A stretch of DNA of 64,000 bases from the NCBI GenBank assembly GCA_038251405.1, contig JBBSBH010000022.1:17965-81964 (forward strand), written 5' to 3'. The DNA comes from JADJLQ01 sp038251405. GTDB taxonomy: Bacteria; Bacteroidota; Bacteroidia; Chitinophagales; Saprospiraceae. This document shows, in pieces, positions 36,257 through 46,078 of this stretch. Position 1 is the stretch's first letter; each line of letters begins with the position of its first letter. The translations under genes and the position numbers were made by a program. Below the pieces are notes generated by a model, which saw nothing but the letters and a program-made list of their open reading frames with translations, ran no database searches and was not told the origin of the DNA.

Positions 36257-38365
36257 ATGAAATATACTTTTTTTGTTTTCGTCCCCAGCTTATTGTTTTC
36301 AGTATTTAAATTATTTGGGCAAGTTGAGGCACAAGATTTATGGTGGAAACATAATAATTTAAGAGTTATCCAGATTAATTTGCCAGCCTATGAAGCAGCC
36401 ACTTTAAATCCTGATTCCCTGATTGCTGATCTAAAAAAATTTGCGGCAAATACGGTAATAATAAATGCAGGAGGTATAATGGCATATTATCCTTCCGGGT
36501 TAGAATCTCATTATATCAATCCGTTTATGAAACCAAACATGCTCGGGGATGTCATTAGGCTTTGTCATAAAAACAATATCAAAGTGGTTACCCGATTTGA
36601 TTTTAGCAGGTTGGATAAAACGATTTATGAAAAGCATCCAGACTGGGTATATATTGACAAAAACGGAGAGCATATGATTAATACAGATAAATATGTTACT
36701 TCCATCAATGCTCCTTATGTACAAAAAAAAGCATTTGATATAATGGCTGAAGTGATGGATCTCTACCCTATCGATGGAATATTTTTAAACATGCCTGGTT
36801 ATCAAACCCGGAACTCCTATATAGACAAATATTACGGAATCGATCAAAATGAATATGATCGAAATAGATTTAGAGAATACAGTGGTGGACTGGAATTGCC
36901 TTTGGAGGAGAATACTAATGATCCCGTTTTTCAGAAGTACGAGGAGTTTAAAATATATACCACCATAGAATGGCAAAAAAAATTACATGATTTAATTAAA
37001 TCAAAAAGCCAACATATTGCCTTATGTACTTATGCTGCAGACTATGTTGACATTATCAGGCACGAATCACAAACCAATTCTTTACCCTATTTCCCATACA
37101 ATGCATCCGATAATGTAAACACTACGATGATTTCATATCCTGACCATATTGTAAGTAATGCCAACATTCAACAAATTTCATTTCAAAGCAGATACAATGC
37201 TATAGAACCTGAAGAATCGGAAATAAGGTTCTGGGAAAATATCGCTAATGGCTCTGGCCTGGATATGAGCATGATGGGCGATATGCGTGGGTATGAAGAT
37301 GAAAGACTTTATCCAGTACTTGAAAAAATTTATAACCATCATAAAAGGTTTGAGAAATATTATGGAAGATACCAGACTATCTCTAAAATCGCATTAGTAG
37401 CTCCTGGCTGGTGGCCAAGTGGAAGTAAAATGCAGGAATACAGAGGAATACAGCTCATGTTGAACGAATCTCATATACCCTATGACAGAATTGAAGATAG
37501 TCAGCTTGGAACTCAATATGAAGCATTGAAAAAATATAAAGTAATTATCCTACCCGATATTTTTGATCTTACTAAAGAATCTACTGAAGCTATCGACCAA
37601 TTATTAGAAAGTGGAACTCACCTCATCGCAACTAATAAATCGCTATCTCTTCGCCCTGATCTATTAAAAAAATGGTTTGGAGTAGAAATAAAAAATCAAA
37701 TTACAGATTGCAGTGGTCAATATTTATCTACTACTGATCATTCAGTATTTATAAACCTTGAAGGTCAGTCCATGGTAATGCTAAAATTTAATCTCAGTGA
37801 ATATGAAATGTCAGGATGTGATCGGCGAATGTTACCCATACTTACAAACGGAAGACCCGGGCCACCTGAAATGATTGGCGGGCATGATGAAACCGGATAT
37901 TATGCCATAGGATCTAAAAAGACTGGAAAAGGAGAAGCTATTATCATGCCCATCAATATTGGCAAATTATACTATTTACACGGATATGAAGACCATAAAA
38001 ATATATTCCTCGACCTATTAAACTATACCTTTCCCGAAGCCAGCATTCAACTAATCACTACTGCTCACCCTCGTGTAGAAACAATTCTGAAAGAGTACGA
38101 TTTCAACGATATCTCTGCCATGAACAAGAAATTTGAAAGTAAAGGTCTTATCCTACATCTTATCAATCTCACAGGATTTAGTGGTAACACCTATTTCGAA
38201 CCTTCGCCTCAAAATAGTATTGAATTCCAAATAAAGACAGGATTCAAACCCAAAAAGATTACTACTCTTGAAGGAAGTTCCATTAAGTTTAGATACAAAT
38301 TAGGGTATGTAAAATTTTTAGTTGATCAATTAAAGAATTACAAAGCACTGCTCATACAAAAATAA
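36257..38365 (+). CDS. secreted glycoside hydrolase-like TIM-barrel protein
   Basis: A 702-residue protein with a signal peptide (KYTFFVFVPSLLFSVFKLFGQ). Residues 40-380 look like a glycosidase TIM barrel (NTVIINAGGIMAYYPSGLESHY, VVTRFDFSRLDK, YPIDGIFLNMPGYQTR). Residues 380-600 look like a beta-galactosidase trimerisation-type Rossmann domain (KVIILPDIFDLTKES). The catalytic acids are not certain. It is convergent with the sulfatase gene, one base apart. The pair suggests breakdown of sulfated or uncommon polysaccharides. Confidence 0.7.
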   Translation: MKYTFFVFVPSLLFSVFKLFGQVEAQDLWWKHNNLRVIQINLPAYEAATLNPDSLIADLKKFAANTVIINAGGIMAYYPSGLESHYINPFMKPNMLGDVIRLCHKNNIKVVTRFDFSRLDKTIYEKHPDWVYIDKNGEHMINTDKYVTSINAPYVQKKAFDIMAEVMDLYPIDGIFLNMPGYQTRNSYIDKYYGIDQNEYDRNRFREYSGGLELPLEENTNDPVFQKYEEFKIYTTIEWQKKLHDLIKSKSQHIALCTYAADYVDIIRHESQTNSLPYFPYNASDNVNTTMISYPDHIVSNANIQQISFQSRYNAIEPEESEIRFWENIANGSGLDMSMMGDMRGYEDERLYPVLEKIYNHHKRFEKYYGRYQTISKIALVAPGWWPSGSKMQEYRGIQLMLNESHIPYDRIEDSQLGTQYEALKKYKVIILPDIFDLTKESTEAIDQLLESGTHLIATNKSLSLRPDLLKKWFGVEIKNQITDCSGQYLSTTDHSVFINLEGQSMVMLKFNLSEYEMSGCDRRMLPILTNGRPGPPEMIGGHDETGYYAIGSKKTGKGEAIIMPINIGKLYYLHGYEDHKNIFLDLLNYTFPEASIQLITTAHPRVETILKEYDFNDISAMNKKFESKGLILHLINLTGFSGNTYFEPSPQNSIEFQIKTGFKPKKITTLEGSSIKFRYKLGYVKFLVDQLKNYKALLIQK

Positions 38366-38366
38366 T

Positions 38367-39917
38367 TCACTGGTCAATTAATTCAAATGGATATTTAATC
38401 TCCAAACCACTTTTTTCAAAAACAGGTAATTGGGCATTTCTTGATTTCATCAAATCAGTCATAGCGCCAGCCATCTGTCTTAGTTTATCAGGGTATTCCA
38501 GGCTTAAATTTTTAGATTCTCCAATATCGTTTGCAATATTGTACAATTCTAATTTTGCTTCACGCATGAGGTAGACGAGTTTCCAGTCACCTTGTCTCAT
38601 AGCGCAAGCAAAATTTATACCAGGACCCTCGTATCCCCAATGATGAGGATAATACCATAGCAAATTTCTTTCAGCATTGGGTTTACCTCTTAAACTGTTT
38701 ACAAAACTCAGACCATCAACTTTTGATTCATTTCTGATTTTGGCAATTTCCAATATAGTAGGGAAAAAATCTTCAACCATTATTTGATCATTATTTATGC
38801 TCCCCGGTTTGGTAATGCCCGGCCAATAAGCAATCATGGGTACCCGGATACCTCCCTCATATACAGATCCTTTACCAGCTCTCAACGGTTTGTTTTGGGT
38901 ATGAGCAATGCTACCCCGGGGTGGGCTCAAACTCAATCCCCCATTATCAGACATGAATAAAATCACCGTATTATTTGCAATATTTTTTTGCTCTAAAAAA
39001 TCCAATATATCGCCTAAACTTTTATCCATTCCTTCTATTAATGAAGCATACGCTGCTTCTATAGAATCCAGGCCCTTTTTTATATATGGTGTAAAAAATC
39101 TTTCATCCCGCATAATCGGAGTATGAACTGCATAATGAGACAAGTATAAAAAAAACGGTTGGTTCTGATCTAATGGATATTCCAAAGCTTTCACAGCCTC
39201 AAGAGTAAGTGCTTCTGAAAGAAAAGTATTCGATCCATAATATGTCTGCAAATCTGGTACAGCATGAATGCTCGCTTTACCAGGAATGTTTCCATAATTT
39301 TCTTTACCGAGATAGGATTGTGGATGGCCTGTTGCACTACCTGCTATATTTTGTACAAAGCCAAGATTCTTAGGATCTGCACCTGGAGATCCTACTGACC
39401 CCCAATGCGCTTTCCCTACATGTATCGTATAATAGCCGTGCTCCTTTAAATATTGCACAAAGGTCTTAGCTTGAAATGTATTTGCGATTCCTGACTGCTG
39501 ACAAAGACCATTTATATTCCAATGTAAAGGCTTAAACAGTGGATCCTTAATGCCACTATCGGTATTTGCATAAGGTGATGTCCAATTAGTAATTCTATGC
39601 CTGGCAGCATTCACACCAGAAAGCAAACTTGCCCGGCTTGGAGTACATACCGGTGCAGCATAGGCTTGAGTAAATTTCATTCCCTTTGCTGCCAACCGCT
39701 CCATGTTTGGAGTATGATACAGTTTATTCAAAGGAGTGCTTTCGGTCCAAAATGGAACAGATGTATCTTGCCATCCCATATCATCTACCATAAAAACAAT
39801 AATATTAGTTGGGCGTTTGGTTTCCATTTCTAATGATTGTCCACCAAATGAAGACACCATAAGCCACAGAACCGGAAGTTTAAACCGAAGATTTGTAAAA
39901 TTGAAAACCGAACTCAA
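38367..39917 (-). CDS. secreted sulfatase (formylglycine-type)
   Basis: A 516-residue sulfatase read from a TTG start, which gives a plausible signal peptide (FKLPVLWLMVSSFGG). The metal-binding start is VDDMGWQD, and the formylglycine motif is CTPSR with Cys91 in AAPVCTPSRASLLSG. Further conserved parts are YYTIHVGKAHWG, ILFMSDNGGLS and LRAGKGSVYEGGIRVPMIAYWPG. The enzyme removes sulfate esters, probably from polysaccharides; maturation needs an anaerobic or aerobic formylglycine enzyme elsewhere. Confidence 0.9.
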   Translation of the reverse strand: MSSVFNFTNLRFKLPVLWLMVSSFGGQSLEMETKRPTNIIVFMVDDMGWQDTSVPFWTESTPLNKLYHTPNMERLAAKGMKFTQAYAAPVCTPSRASLLSGVNAARHRITNWTSPYANTDSGIKDPLFKPLHWNINGLCQQSGIANTFQAKTFVQYLKEHGYYTIHVGKAHWGSVGSPGADPKNLGFVQNIAGSATGHPQSYLGKENYGNIPGKASIHAVPDLQTYYGSNTFLSEALTLEAVKALEYPLDQNQPFFLYLSHYAVHTPIMRDERFFTPYIKKGLDSIEAAYASLIEGMDKSLGDILDFLEQKNIANNTVILFMSDNGGLSLSPPRGSIAHTQNKPLRAGKGSVYEGGIRVPMIAYWPGITKPGSINNDQIMVEDFFPTILEIAKIRNESKVDGLSFVNSLRGKPNAERNLLWYYPHHWGYEGPGINFACAMRQGDWKLVYLMREAKLELYNIANDIGESKNLSLEYPDKLRQMAGAMTDLMKSRNAQLPVFEKSGLEIKYPFELIDQ

Positions 39918-39975
39918 AAGATTGAGGTTTAATTAACTACAAAGCTATAATTAGTTATCATTGCAGAGTTAAAAA

Positions 39976-41103
39976 TTGGAGAAAAAGACTTTACATATCA
40001 TAAGCCTCGATATACCATTTCCTCCGAGCAAAGGTAGTGTAATCAGTATCTATCATCGAATAAAGTCCTTGCATGAAGCGGGAATAGAAATAATATTACA
40101 TGCCTTTTATAAAGAGTTTTCCCTGCCCAACGAATTGGCCATGATTTGCAAAAGAATTTATTTATTGCCAAGGAAAAAAATGTGGCACGCTAAAAATTTA
40201 CATACTCCTCTTTTTGTTCAATCCCGCAGAAGTAATCCGATGGTAGAAGTATTACTTCAAGACGATCATCCCATACTATTTGAAGGCTTGCATACCCTTT
40301 ACCATTTCAATGATCCACGCCTTGCCACGAGAAAGAAATTCATCAGATTGCATAATATCGAATCCAATTATTATTCACATTTGTATAGGGTAGAACAGCA
40401 TATCCTGAAAAAAAATTACTATTCGTTTGAATCAAATAAACTGCTGGCATTTGAAAAAAAGATGCTACCGCTTGCAGATGCCATATTTACCATATCTGAG
40501 AAGGAAAATCAAATGATATCACCGCACACCACAAAGTCCATCTTCATTCCGCCATTTATCGATCCCGTAATAAAATCAAAACCTGGCATGGGTGAGTATG
40601 CCCTATACCACGGAGACCTAAGTATTAAAGAAAATGAAAAAGCCACGCGGTTTTTAATTCAAGCTGTATTGCCAAATATTGACTTTCCCTTAAAAATTGC
40701 CGGTAGAAACCCTTCCCATATTTTAAAAAGACTCATTCTTAAAAATAAAAACTGTACTTTGGTTGAAAACCCTTCCAATGATGAAATGTTTGAGTTAATA
40801 GAAAATGCTCAGGTGATACTTGCTCCTTTTTCTCAAAGCAGTGGCTACAAAATAAAACTCTTAGAATCTCTACGACTTGGAAGACATATCATCACCAGTG
40901 ATATCATTCAAGATTTCAAAGAATTAAGACCTTTTATGCATTTCGCGACAAGAAGTAAGGAATGGTCAACTATATTAAATGAATTGAAAACGAGTGAGTA
41001 TACGCAAGAACTTTACAAAATAAGAAAGGAATTTCTCACCCTATTTTTTGATAACAAAAATAATGCTCAAAAAATGATCGGGATAATTTTTCCGGAGATT
41101 TAA
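39976..41103 (+). CDS. GT4-like glycosyltransferase
   Basis: A 375-residue protein from a TTG start. The N-terminal ISLDIPFPPSKGSVISIYHRIKSL is the usual first strand and loop of GT-B enzymes. The C-terminal part has FIPPFIDP, ALYHGDLSIKENEKATRFL and SSGYKIKLLESLRLGRHIITS, the sugar-nucleotide side. It is a cytoplasmic transferase of unknown acceptor. It converges on the thioesterase gene, two bases apart. Confidence 0.78.
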   Translation: MEKKTLHIISLDIPFPPSKGSVISIYHRIKSLHEAGIEIILHAFYKEFSLPNELAMICKRIYLLPRKKMWHAKNLHTPLFVQSRRSNPMVEVLLQDDHPILFEGLHTLYHFNDPRLATRKKFIRLHNIESNYYSHLYRVEQHILKKNYYSFESNKLLAFEKKMLPLADAIFTISEKENQMISPHTTKSIFIPPFIDPVIKSKPGMGEYALYHGDLSIKENEKATRFLIQAVLPNIDFPLKIAGRNPSHILKRLILKNKNCTLVENPSNDEMFELIENAQVILAPFSQSSGYKIKLLESLRLGRHIITSDIIQDFKELRPFMHFATRSKEWSTILNELKTSEYTQELYKIRKEFLTLFFDNKNNAQKMIGIIFPEI

Positions 41104-41105
41104 AA

Positions 41106-41621
41106 TTATTTTCCGATTTTGTATAATTCTCCTATTCTTTGTTCAAAACTAAGGCCCTTTTCAAAGCCTTCCCATATAATTTTAGAAAAAAACTCATTTA
41201 TTTCTTCAGGATGGGAAGCCCTTTTTCCCTCTGTTAAATTCACAAAAGTATAGGTGGCCCAGAGTAAAGATTTTGGCTTCCATTTTCCTTCATCCCACAT
41301 GATACACTCCACATTTATACTCGATTCCTCAAAGCTGGTTATATGCGATTCTATTAAAATCATTTCATTTACCATCACTTGTCTCAAATAAGCAATTTGA
41401 TTTTTGGTAACCATCCAACCCAGGCTGTTCTCTCTGGCAAAGTGGTAAATATCCAATCCATAATGATTCCTCAAATGATCCTCTCTGGCATTAACGAAAT
41501 AATCCAGGTAGCTTGACTGATTGAGATGTAAATATGGATCACAATCCTGAAATCGAACCCGATACTTACTTTCTAACGATCTGGGATAAGAGGATAATGT
41601 ACTTAATGATTTTAAATCCAT
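41106..41621 (-). CDS. acyl-CoA thioesterase-like hotdog protein
   Basis: A 171-residue protein with a YbgC/FatA-type hotdog core: VRFQDCDPYLHLNQSSYLDYFVNAREDHL has the catalytic aspartate. TKNQIAYLRQVMVNEMILIESHI is the central strand-helix. It lies three bases after the metallo-hydrolase gene, so they form an operon. It probably hydrolyses acyl thioesters. Confidence 0.82.
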   Translation of the reverse strand: MDLKSLSTLSSYPRSLESKYRVRFQDCDPYLHLNQSSYLDYFVNAREDHLRNHYGLDIYHFARENSLGWMVTKNQIAYLRQVMVNEMILIESHITSFEESSINVECIMWDEGKWKPKSLLWATYTFVNLTEGKRASHPEEINEFFSKIIWEGFEKGLSFEQRIGELYKIGK

Positions 41622-41624
41622 GCG

Positions 41625-42533
41625 CTATTTTTCCCCTTTCAAATCTTTATAAATAGTAGTCACGAGGGCATCACTGTTAATAAACCCACTGCCAAAAGTT
41701 GAATCATAGTCCTTAGTAATATGGGCAGCCTTTATTTGATCGAGATCCATCCCGGCATTTACTTTTTTCTTTACTTCATCGCGAACTTTCATCACTACAT
41801 CCCTGGCAGCTTTATAATCTTCCTTATTAGCCAAATCACCATGACCCGGAATGACTACAGTCTCATCATCAATTAATGTAATAGCTCTGGAAGCAGCCGA
41901 CAGCCAACCATCCACCGAACCTCCGGAATTGCGATCGATAAATGGAAACTTTCCTTTCATAAAGCAGTCTCCAGTATGCAAAACATTGCTTTTGGGAAAA
42001 TAATACAGCGCGTCACCATCGGTATGGGCATTATCCATATGGAAAATGATGATATCTTCTCCATTAAAATGAACATTCAAACCTGAAGCAAAAGTGATTA
42101 CAGGCCAGGCAATTTCCGGAGCTGCTTTCTGTGGTTGTGTAAAATTAATAATTCGCTGATCTGCACTTAACCTTGCTCTTACATTATCATGAGCAATAAT
42201 AGTTGCCCCCATTTTCCCAAAATTTTCATTCCCACCCGTGTGATCACCATGGTAATGAGTATTGAATAAAAACTTCACAGGACCAGGATGAACTGCTTGA
42301 ATGGAAGCATTTATTTTTTCGGATAAGGCTGCAAATTGATCATCTATGAGTATGTTTCCATCATGGCCAGATAATAAAAGCATGTTTCCTGCTCCAGACC
42401 ATTGTAGCATATGCATATGATCATTAATCTTAATAGTATTGATTATTGCACTTTCCATATTGGCTTGTGCTGCTAAATAATTTGGGATTAACATTAAATA
42501 CACCAAGGAAAATAAAGTGATGATCTTTTTCAT
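41625..42533 (-). CDS. secreted MBL-fold metallo-hydrolase
   Basis: About 302 residues (an upstream ATG at 42548 is also in frame). A signal peptide (KKIITLFSLVYLMLIPNYLAAQ) precedes an MBL-fold domain with NTHYHGDHTGGNE, HTGDCFMKG and IPGHGDLANK, giving the two-metal ligands. The first gene of a two-gene operon with the thioesterase. The family resembles lactonase- or arylsulfatase-like enzymes rather than a proven beta-lactamase. Confidence 0.85.
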   Translation of the reverse strand: MKKIITLFSLVYLMLIPNYLAAQANMESAIINTIKINDHMHMLQWSGAGNMLLLSGHDGNILIDDQFAALSEKINASIQAVHPGPVKFLFNTHYHGDHTGGNENFGKMGATIIAHDNVRARLSADQRIINFTQPQKAAPEIAWPVITFASGLNVHFNGEDIIIFHMDNAHTDGDALYYFPKSNVLHTGDCFMKGKFPFIDRNSGGSVDGWLSAASRAITLIDDETVVIPGHGDLANKEDYKAARDVVMKVRDEVKKKVNAGMDLDQIKAAHITKDYDSTFGSGFINSDALVTTIYKDLKGEK

Positions 42534-42582
42534 TATATATATATTCATTACAAAAGTAATTTATTCAATGGTTTAAAAAAAA

Positions 42583-43218
42583 TTATGTAAATAAGGATGG
42601 CTCAGAGCCCCCAACCATATTTATCCAATCTTTTGAATATTTAATAAAATCTCCAATAGGCATATTTTTAATATCGACTTTCGTGTACGTTCTTGAAAGT
42701 TCCTTAGTAAGATCTTCAAGAAATTCATTATAATGAAACCAAATACGCTTATGCCCTACTAACACTTTTTCTTTCGCGATATTAGAAAACCAATTTCTTA
42801 CTTTAAGTATTAAAGTCAAGGGGTCGTCTTTATGATCTTCAATATCTTGCCCTGAAATATCTGAAAGCACTTTTTGGTAATTATATTTTTCTGACTCAAG
42901 AATTAATATCTTTTTACTTTTTAACCTCTTTGATCCATATTCATTTGCACCAATGTCCAATCCCAATTCAAAAGGCATATTGAATCTCGGCAATTCGCCA
43001 TGAATTAGTGCTTTACATCTGGATAGATCGTGAATACTGTATTTACAAGCCTGTATATGTTTTTTAATTTGCTCAACTCTAATATTTGATGAGGATAAAG
43101 TCTGAGAAATATAAGGTTCGTAGTCAAGGTAAACAACAGTAAATGCCATTGGCCTTAGCAGGGATGTATAGTCATTATCAAACGGGCAATTTATGAAAAC
43201 ATTGGTTTCAAAAGGCAT
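42583..43218 (-). CDS. TIR-like/Rossmannoid-fold hypothetical protein
   Basis: A 211-residue cytoplasmic protein. It has the start TNVFINCPFDNDYTSLLRP, SIHDLSRCKA near residue 61 and RFNMPFELGLDIGA with a conserved glutamate at 84. ILILESEKYNYQKVLSDISGQDI follows. This wording recurs in a widespread group of uncharacterised bacterial proteins. The alternating strand/helix start with an ELG glutamate resembles TIR and nucleoside deoxyribosyltransferase folds, so a nucleotide-hydrolase role is possible but unproven. The DUF2188 gene lies 16 bases upstream and probably shares the transcript. Confidence 0.5.
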   Translation of the reverse strand: MPFETNVFINCPFDNDYTSLLRPMAFTVVYLDYEPYISQTLSSSNIRVEQIKKHIQACKYSIHDLSRCKALIHGELPRFNMPFELGLDIGANEYGSKRLKSKKILILESEKYNYQKVLSDISGQDIEDHKDDPLTLILKVRNWFSNIAKEKVLVGHKRIWFHYNEFLEDLTKELSRTYTKVDIKNMPIGDFIKYSKDWINMVGGSEPSLFT

Positions 43219-43234
43219 TATTTAGATCAATGGT

Positions 43235-43507
43235 TTAGTTCCTATCTGGTGCAATTCTTTTAGTAACCTGCCCTGAAGTATTATGGATTACCACTTCTCC
43301 ATTTTTATTCTTAGCTGATTTCTTAGCAAAAATCAAAGCTTCATTCTTTTCAGTAAATGATCTAACAGAGCTGGATGCTCCATCTAACACAACTGCCCAT
43401 TTATTTAAACCTAAGGGAATAACATGGTAATTTTTAGGAAGGACTGGCTTTGCTCTTTTTGCTACTGATTGGCCTAGTTTTTTCGTATATATGGCTCCAG
43501 ATGTCAT
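43235..43507 (-). CDS. DUF2188-family small protein
   Basis: A 90-residue protein. HVIPLGLNKWAVVLDGASS, SFTEKNEALIFAKKSAKNKNGEVVIHN and the end VTKRIAPDRN match the DUF2188 pattern. The function of that family is unknown. It is first in a two-gene pair with the TIR-like protein, and the pair interrupts otherwise metabolic genes. Confidence 0.7.
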   Translation of the reverse strand: MTSGAIYTKKLGQSVAKRAKPVLPKNYHVIPLGLNKWAVVLDGASSSVRSFTEKNEALIFAKKSAKNKNGEVVIHNTSGQVTKRIAPDRN

Positions 43508-43554
43508 TTTACAAATATAAGATTAATTTGACTCACAAAATTGCAAGTTATATA

Positions 43555-45063
43555 TTAATCTTTCAATTCATGTGGAAGTAAGTCTACTGGTACATTTTGA
43601 TAGGAAACAGGCCGTACCCACCTATAAATAGCACTATTACCAACAGCGGTAAATAGTGAATTACTAGTAGCAGGATATGGCCCGCCATGCACCATTGCAG
43701 AGGCCACTTCCACGCCCGTAGGCACTCCGTTCCATACAATTCGCCCTGCATAATCTTCCACAAAATCCAGGACCTCTTTATTCCTTGCATCATTTGATTC
43801 ACTCCAGATGGTAATAGTCAATTGCCCGGATAGCAGGGGCAAAATGGATAACATATCCTGATGATTTTTGCATTTAACCACCATAGCGAAAGGACCAAAA
43901 ATCTCATTGTGCCATTCTTTATTCGCTTTAAAATCATCAGATGAAACAATTGCAATTGCAGGGTTTACCAAATGTTCTTGATCAGCAGCATTGTAATTTT
44001 TTACTTCTGTTTGACTGCTCAGTGATTTTAAAGACTTTAAAAAAGCACTTTGCATTCGGGCATTTAGCATAGGAGCGCTGGCAACTTGCGAAAGTTTAGC
44101 AATTAATGTTTGGCAAAATAAATCAAATTGGGCCCCATCTTCAACAAATATCAAACCTGGCTTTGTACAGAATTGTCCTACTCCCATAGTAATAGATCCG
44201 GCAAAAGTCTCGGCAACTTTATGTGCTTTATTTTCCAATGCCGACGACAATAAAAGCACAGGATTCAGACTCCCCATTTCCGTATATACAGGAATGGGTT
44301 CTGGTCTTTTAGCAGCAGTATCCATAATAGCTCTTCCAGCATGCAAGGATCCTGTAAATCCAACTGCTTTTACTCTTGGATCAGCTACTAAGATTTGGCC
44401 CATATCAGACCCTGCTCCATATAAAGTACTAAATACACCATCCGGCGCACCAGTCTTTTTTACTGCTTTGAGGATGGCTTCGGCGACTAAAGCATTGGTC
44501 CCCGGATGTGATGAATGAGCTTTTAAGATCACGGGGCAACCGGCTGCTAAAGCGCTAGCAGTATCACCACCTGCAGTGGAAAAAGCTAACGGAAAATTGC
44601 TAGCGCTAAAAACTACCACAGGCCCAATAGGTCTAAATACTTTTCTAAGATCGGGTCTTGGCGCGGGTTGTCTTTCCGGCAATGCATCATCCTTGGTAGG
44701 CATAGTCCAGGAGCCTTCCCTGAGCATATTTGCAAATAGTTTTAGCTGACCAGTAGTACGACCTCTTTCACCAGTAATACGACCCTCGGGGAGTCCAGTC
44801 TCCTGATTTATTCTATGTATTAAGGCATCTCCAAGAGCTACTATTTCATCTGCAATAGTTTCCAATAAATTAGCTTTTTGTTCATTCGTCCACTTTTTAT
44901 ATAATGGAAAAGCGGCTTTGGCTTTATCCAAAGCTTTATCGATGATTGATTTATTTGCTATGGAAAATTTCTCCGGTAAGATTTCGCCGCTGGAAGGGTT
45001 TACACCTTGTAAAAACTCATGGGATTCTAAAATTTCTAAGCCTACTATGTTTCCTGTTATCAT
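43555..45063 (-). CDS. aldehyde dehydrogenase, probable alpha-ketoglutaric semialdehyde type
   Basis: A 502-residue NAD(P)-dependent enzyme of the family that oxidises 2,5-dioxopentanoate (alpha-ketoglutaric semialdehyde) to 2-oxoglutarate. The general base Glu262 lies in YTEMGSLNP and the catalytic Cys299 in GVGQFCTKPG. It is cotranscribed with the DHDPS-family gene, 16 bases upstream. That pair fits the last two steps of non-phosphorylative pentose/uronate or hydroxyproline breakdown. Exact substrate is an inference. Confidence 0.82.
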   Translation of the reverse strand: MITGNIVGLEILESHEFLQGVNPSSGEILPEKFSIANKSIIDKALDKAKAAFPLYKKWTNEQKANLLETIADEIVALGDALIHRINQETGLPEGRITGERGRTTGQLKLFANMLREGSWTMPTKDDALPERQPAPRPDLRKVFRPIGPVVVFSASNFPLAFSTAGGDTASALAAGCPVILKAHSSHPGTNALVAEAILKAVKKTGAPDGVFSTLYGAGSDMGQILVADPRVKAVGFTGSLHAGRAIMDTAAKRPEPIPVYTEMGSLNPVLLLSSALENKAHKVAETFAGSITMGVGQFCTKPGLIFVEDGAQFDLFCQTLIAKLSQVASAPMLNARMQSAFLKSLKSLSSQTEVKNYNAADQEHLVNPAIAIVSSDDFKANKEWHNEIFGPFAMVVKCKNHQDMLSILPLLSGQLTITIWSESNDARNKEVLDFVEDYAGRIVWNGVPTGVEVASAMVHGGPYPATSNSLFTAVGNSAIYRWVRPVSYQNVPVDLLPHELKD

Positions 45064-45079
45064 TTCTATGAATTTTTTT

Positions 45080-46000
45080 TTAGGAGATTTTAAATAATTT
45101 TAAATTGGGTCTTTTAGCTATACCATCATTAATGATTTTTAATATATCGATTCGTTCCTGACCCGTAATGGGCAATCTTGGTTCTCTTACATTTTCGGTA
45201 CCTATTCCTACAACGGTCTCAGCCAATTTAATGTATTGAACCAATTTAGGGTGAATATCTAACTCAAGTAATGGCATAAACCATCTATAAATACTCAAAG
45301 CATCATCTAGCCGGCCTTCTTTCACCAAATTGTAAAGTACTACTGTTTCTTCAGGGAATGCATTTACCAGTCCTGCGACCAGTCCATCTGCGCCAGCAGC
45401 AATAGCTTCTACTGTCATAGTATCCACACCTCCTAATATTTTGAACCGATCACCGAATGCATTTTTCATTCTGGTAATATTGGTATTGTCCCGACTACTT
45501 TCCTTCACAGCCCGGATATTCGGACAGCGGGTAAGTTGTTCAAACATATCCAGGCTTACATTGATTTTATAATCGTAAGGATTATTATAAATCATTATTG
45601 GAAGACCTGTGGTATCGGCAATTTCCTGAAAATAATAAACAGTCTCATGGTCATCTGCTTTATACCGCATGGGAGGAAGTAGCATCAAACCGTCAGCTCC
45701 ATTGGCTTCGGCATGCTGTACAGCTTGCAGGGCATTTTTTGTAGAAGATTCTGCGATATTTATAAGAACAGGAATTCGATTACCGGCAATTTCCTTGGCG
45801 GCTAATAATAATTGAATCAATTCATCCTGAGTAATGGTACTCGCTTCACCAAGGCTACCTCCCAGGATTGCTCCTTTAATTCCTGATTGAATCTGAAATT
45901 CAAGATGCTTTTTGAATAAATCAATATCTAACGTATCGTCATCCTTAAATTTGGTAGTCAATGCTGGATAAACACCTTGCCAATTCACTCTAACCATCAT
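45080..46000 (-). CDS. DHDPS-family lyase/dehydratase
   Basis: A 306-residue class I aldolase-fold protein. Schiff-base Lys166 lies in RAVKESSRD and the conserved Tyr138 in IMIYNNPYDY; the GGSLGEAST loop is at 47-55. The partner semialdehyde dehydrogenase indicates a 2-keto-3-deoxy-sugar-acid dehydratase or the hydroxyproline-pathway deaminase rather than lysine synthesis. Two ATGs are adjacent at the start (46000, 45997). Confidence 0.8.
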   Translation of the reverse strand: MMVRVNWQGVYPALTTKFKDDDTLDIDLFKKHLEFQIQSGIKGAILGGSLGEASTITQDELIQLLLAAKEIAGNRIPVLINIAESSTKNALQAVQHAEANGADGLMLLPPMRYKADDHETVYYFQEIADTTGLPIMIYNNPYDYKINVSLDMFEQLTRCPNIRAVKESSRDNTNITRMKNAFGDRFKILGGVDTMTVEAIAAGADGLVAGLVNAFPEETVVLYNLVKEGRLDDALSIYRWFMPLLELDIHPKLVQYIKLAETVVGIGTENVREPRLPITGQERIDILKIINDGIAKRPNLKLFKIS

Positions 46001-46078
46001 ATTTTTGGATTTTACGCAAAATTGGTGAATTTTTACTGAACTGGGTAAATATTAAGTTACTGTAGAAGGCAAAAATTA

